From positions 1-64,000 of the forward strand of contig JANXYK010000062.1 in assembly GCA_025350055.1 (NCBI GenBank): 64,000 bases of DNA, given 5' to 3'. The notes below the pieces were generated by a model. The model ran no database searches, was not told the origin of the DNA, and saw only the letters and a program-made list of their open reading frames with translations. Made by a program: the position numbers and the translations under genes. The DNA is from Gammaproteobacteria bacterium (GTDB lineage Bacteria > Pseudomonadota > Gammaproteobacteria > Steroidobacterales > Steroidobacteraceae). Below, in pieces: positions 62,013-64,000 of the stretch (positions are counted from its first letter, which is position 1; each line of letters begins with the position of its first letter).

Positions 62013-64000
62013 GTGAACCGCGACGACCTGCATTTTCCGCCCCACCACCAGCCGCTGCGCGATGACATCCACGCGCTGGGCGAGGTCGTGGGCCAGGTGC
62101 TGCGCGAGCAGGGCGGAGCGCAGCTGTACGAGCTGGCCGAGCAGGATCGCAAGCTCGCGATCCGCCGGCGTACGGGCGAAGCCGGCGCTGGCGAGGCGTT
62201 GCGCGAACGGGTGCAGGGGCGGCCGCCGGAACTGGCGCGCGACCTGGTGCGCGCCTTCTCCTCGTATTTCCAGCTCGCCAATGTCGCCGAGAAGGTGCAC
62301 CGCATCCGGCGCCGGCGCGAGTATTTTCTGGGCGATGGCGAGCGCCCGCAACCCGGCGGTGTCGAGGATGCGCTCGCCGAGCTGAAAGCCCAGGGGCTCA
62401 AGCTCCCCGAGGTCATGGGCCTGCTGCGTTCACTCAGCATCGAACCGGTGCTGATCGCGCATCCGACCGAGTCGGTGCGCCGCACCGTGCTGCGCCGCCA
62501 GCAGCGGCTCGCCGACCGGCTACTCGAGCGCAGCAATCCGCAGCTCGCGCCACACGAGCAGCGCGGCCTGCTCGAGCGCATCCGCACCGAAGTGACCATC
62601 GACTGGCAGACGGCCGAGCACCCGCGCGAATACCTGACGGTCGCCGATGAGCGCGAGCACGCAATCTTCTATCTCGCCGAGGTGCTCTATCGCATCGTGC
62701 CGGCCTTCTACCAGGAAATCGGCGCCGCGCTCGCCAAGCTCTATGGCGCCGACGCCGAGGCGCTGGAATTGCCGCAGCTGCTGGGTTTCGGCACCTGGGT
62801 GGGCGGCGACATGGATGGCGCCCTCGAAGTGCACGCCAAGAGCATCCGCGAGACGCTGGCCCGCCAGCAGCAGGTGATCATCAGCAACTATTTTGCCGAC
62901 TGCCAGGAGCTGGCGCAGCAGCTCTCGCAGAGTGCGGCGCGCGTTGGCGTATCGGCGGCCGTCACCAAGCGCATCGCCGACTATCGCACGCTCTTGCCCG
63001 GCGCTCCCGGGCTGGCGCCCGCGCGCCACGACACGATGCCCTATCGGGTGCTATGCGGACAGATGGCCGAGCGGCTGCGCATCACCTTCGATGGCCGTCC
63101 GAACGGCTACGAGCGCCCGGCGCAGTTTCGCGACGATGTGGCCCTGCTCGCCGCCAGCCTGCGGGAAAATCACGGCGTGCATGCGGGCTATTTCCTGGTG
63201 CGGCGGCTGCTGGCGCGCGTCGACACCTTTGGTTTCCACCTCGCCACGCTCGACCTGCGCCAGCGCAGCGACGTGCACCACGCGGTGCTGGCGCAGGGCC
63301 TCGATGATCCGCTCTGGCCGCAGCGCAGCGCTGCCGAGCAACATGCGCGTCTGGTGGATCTACTCGATCGCGACGCCGCGCCCAGTGGTGCCTTCGATGC
63401 GCTGGCGCGGCGCACGCTGGCGGTATTCGAAGCCATCCGCCAGGGCCGACATCGCTACGGCCCGGAGGCCGTGGGCCTGTACATCGTCAGCGGCGCCGCC
63501 ACCGCGGCCGATGTGCTGGCGCCCCTGGTGCTGGCGCATTGGGCGGGCGCGCGCGACCGGCAGAGCGGCGCGGCCGCCATCGATATCGCGCCGCAGTTTG
63601 ACAGCGTTGCGAGCCTCGAGGGGTGCGGTGAAGTGATGACGCAGCTGCTGGCCGACACGGCCTACCAGCGGCACCTGGCCGCACGAGGACGCGTGCAGAC
63701 CGTGCTGATCGATTATTCCGAAAGCAGCCGCGAGAGCGGCATGGTGGCTTCGCGCTACGCCGCCTATCGCGCCCAGCGCGCGCTGTCGCGCTCGCTCGAT
63801 CAGGCGCGCGACCGCCATGTGCTGTTCTACAGCCGCGGCGGCAGCATTTCGCGCGGCGGCGGACGCATCGACGCGCTGCTGCGCGCGGCGCCCGCGGAAG
63901 TGGCCAGCGGCGTGCTGCGCTTCACCGAGCAGGGCGAGAGCATCGCGCAGAACTTCGGGCTGCGTGCCAACGCCATGCGCACGCTCGAGCGCGCCTTCGG
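62013..64000 (+). CDS. ppc: Phosphoenolpyruvate carboxylase-like protein, C terminus cut by the window edge
   Basis: 662 codons from a GTG at 62013. Alignment by eye with E. coli PEPC holds over the whole length: LIAHPTESVRR (His150, catalytic His138), TWVGGDMDGALEV (in place of GGDRDGNP), LATLDLRQRS (Arg416, Arg396), APQFDSVASLE (Asp530 at the Glu506 position), YSESSRES (Glu570 and Arg573 at the Asp543 and Lys546 positions) and LFYSRGGSISRGGGR (Tyr606 at His579; Arg608 and Arg614 kept). The fold and many landmarks are those of PEPC, which makes oxaloacetate from PEP and bicarbonate, but several metal-binding and catalytic residues are changed. No sequencing frame break. About 220 residues lie outside. 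Confidence 0.88.
   Translation, partial: MNRDDLHFPPHHQPLRDDIHALGEVVGQVLREQGGAQLYELAEQDRKLAIRRRTGEAGAGEALRERVQGRPPELARDLVRAFSSYFQLANVAEKVHRIRRRREYFLGDGERPQPGGVEDALAELKAQGLKLPEVMGLLRSLSIEPVLIAHPTESVRRTVLRRQQRLADRLLERSNPQLAPHEQRGLLERIRTEVTIDWQTAEHPREYLTVADEREHAIFYLAEVLYRIVPAFYQEIGAALAKLYGADAEALELPQLLGFGTWVGGDMDGALEVHAKSIRETLARQQQVIISNYFADCQELAQQLSQSAARVGVSAAVTKRIADYRTLLPGAPGLAPARHDTMPYRVLCGQMAERLRITFDGRPNGYERPAQFRDDVALLAASLRENHGVHAGYFLVRRLLARVDTFGFHLATLDLRQRSDVHHAVLAQGLDDPLWPQRSAAEQHARLVDLLDRDAAPSGAFDALARRTLAVFEAIRQGRHRYGPEAVGLYIVSGAATAADVLAPLVLAHWAGARDRQSGAAAIDIAPQFDSVASLEGCGEVMTQLLADTAYQRHLAARGRVQTVLIDYSESSRESGMVASRYAAYRAQRALSRSLDQARDRHVLFYSRGGSISRGGGRIDALLRAAPAEVASGVLRFTEQGESIAQNFGLRANAMRTLERAF

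Overview
The window is about 64 kb of high-GC bacterial chromosome. Gene content points to a gammaproteobacterium, possibly Steroidobacterales, Nevskiales or a relative: a TonB receptor beside a TPR-sulfotransferase, many secreted c-type cytochromes, an ECF sigma plus Ser/Thr kinase pair, KatG, SCO and a TolQ/TolR-like motor. This placement is inference; there is no rRNA or ribosomal protein to confirm it. No tRNA, rRNA or CRISPR array was recognised.

Region 1 (1-11 kb) is accessory and decayed. An amidohydrolase start runs off the left edge. Next come fragments of unrelated genes (GDT1 transporter, SDR, SnoaL-like, ORF6N) and a few intact genes (reductase-like, HigBA toxin-antitoxin, secreted SnoaL-like and Cys-rich proteins). 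They are separated by at least four copies of a dispersed repeat of about 400 bp that carries the last 40 or so codons of a methionine sulfoxide reductase gene. An internally deleted IS, a frameshifted peptidoglycan-binding/toxin-like gene with a possible immunity gene, and a frameshifted dihaem cytochrome follow.

Region 2 (11-24 kb) has a kinase/ECF sigma pair facing a dihaem DUF1111 oxidoreductase. After it comes a compact operon of ECF sigma, zinc anti-sigma, Tat-exported metallophosphoesterase and cupredoxin. Three genes with large central deletions (class II aldolase, GNAT, MFS) surround an intact GDT1 transporter. Then a cupin, an exported-looking quinone-oxidoreductase relative and a frameshifted beta-propeller gene.

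Region 3 (24-36 kb) holds katG, a cytochrome c/copper monooxygenase-like fusion with its SCO partner, an aldo/keto reductase, small conserved proteins, a TPR-sulfotransferase and a TonB receptor pseudogene with four in-frame amber codons.

Region 4 (36-59 kb) is the most interesting part. It is a 23-kb divergent locus: seven minus-strand genes (HZS-alpha-like dihaem lipoprotein, two outer-membrane barrels, TlpA-like redoxin, DUF4266, DUF3570, SYLF) and twelve plus-strand genes (three secreted haem or Tat proteins, redoxin, coiled-coil protein, two large TPR proteins, small secreted protein, ExbB/TolQ, two ExbD/TolR, AgmX/TonB-like transducer). Spacing is tight and all parts point to the envelope. 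I propose a proton-motive-force-driven periplasm-spanning machine serving or displaying the haem proteins.

Region 5 (59-64 kb) has a Rieske protein, a small unknown gene, a Kef-type antiporter and a phosphoenolpyruvate carboxylase-like gene, cut by the right edge, with substitutions at several catalytic positions.
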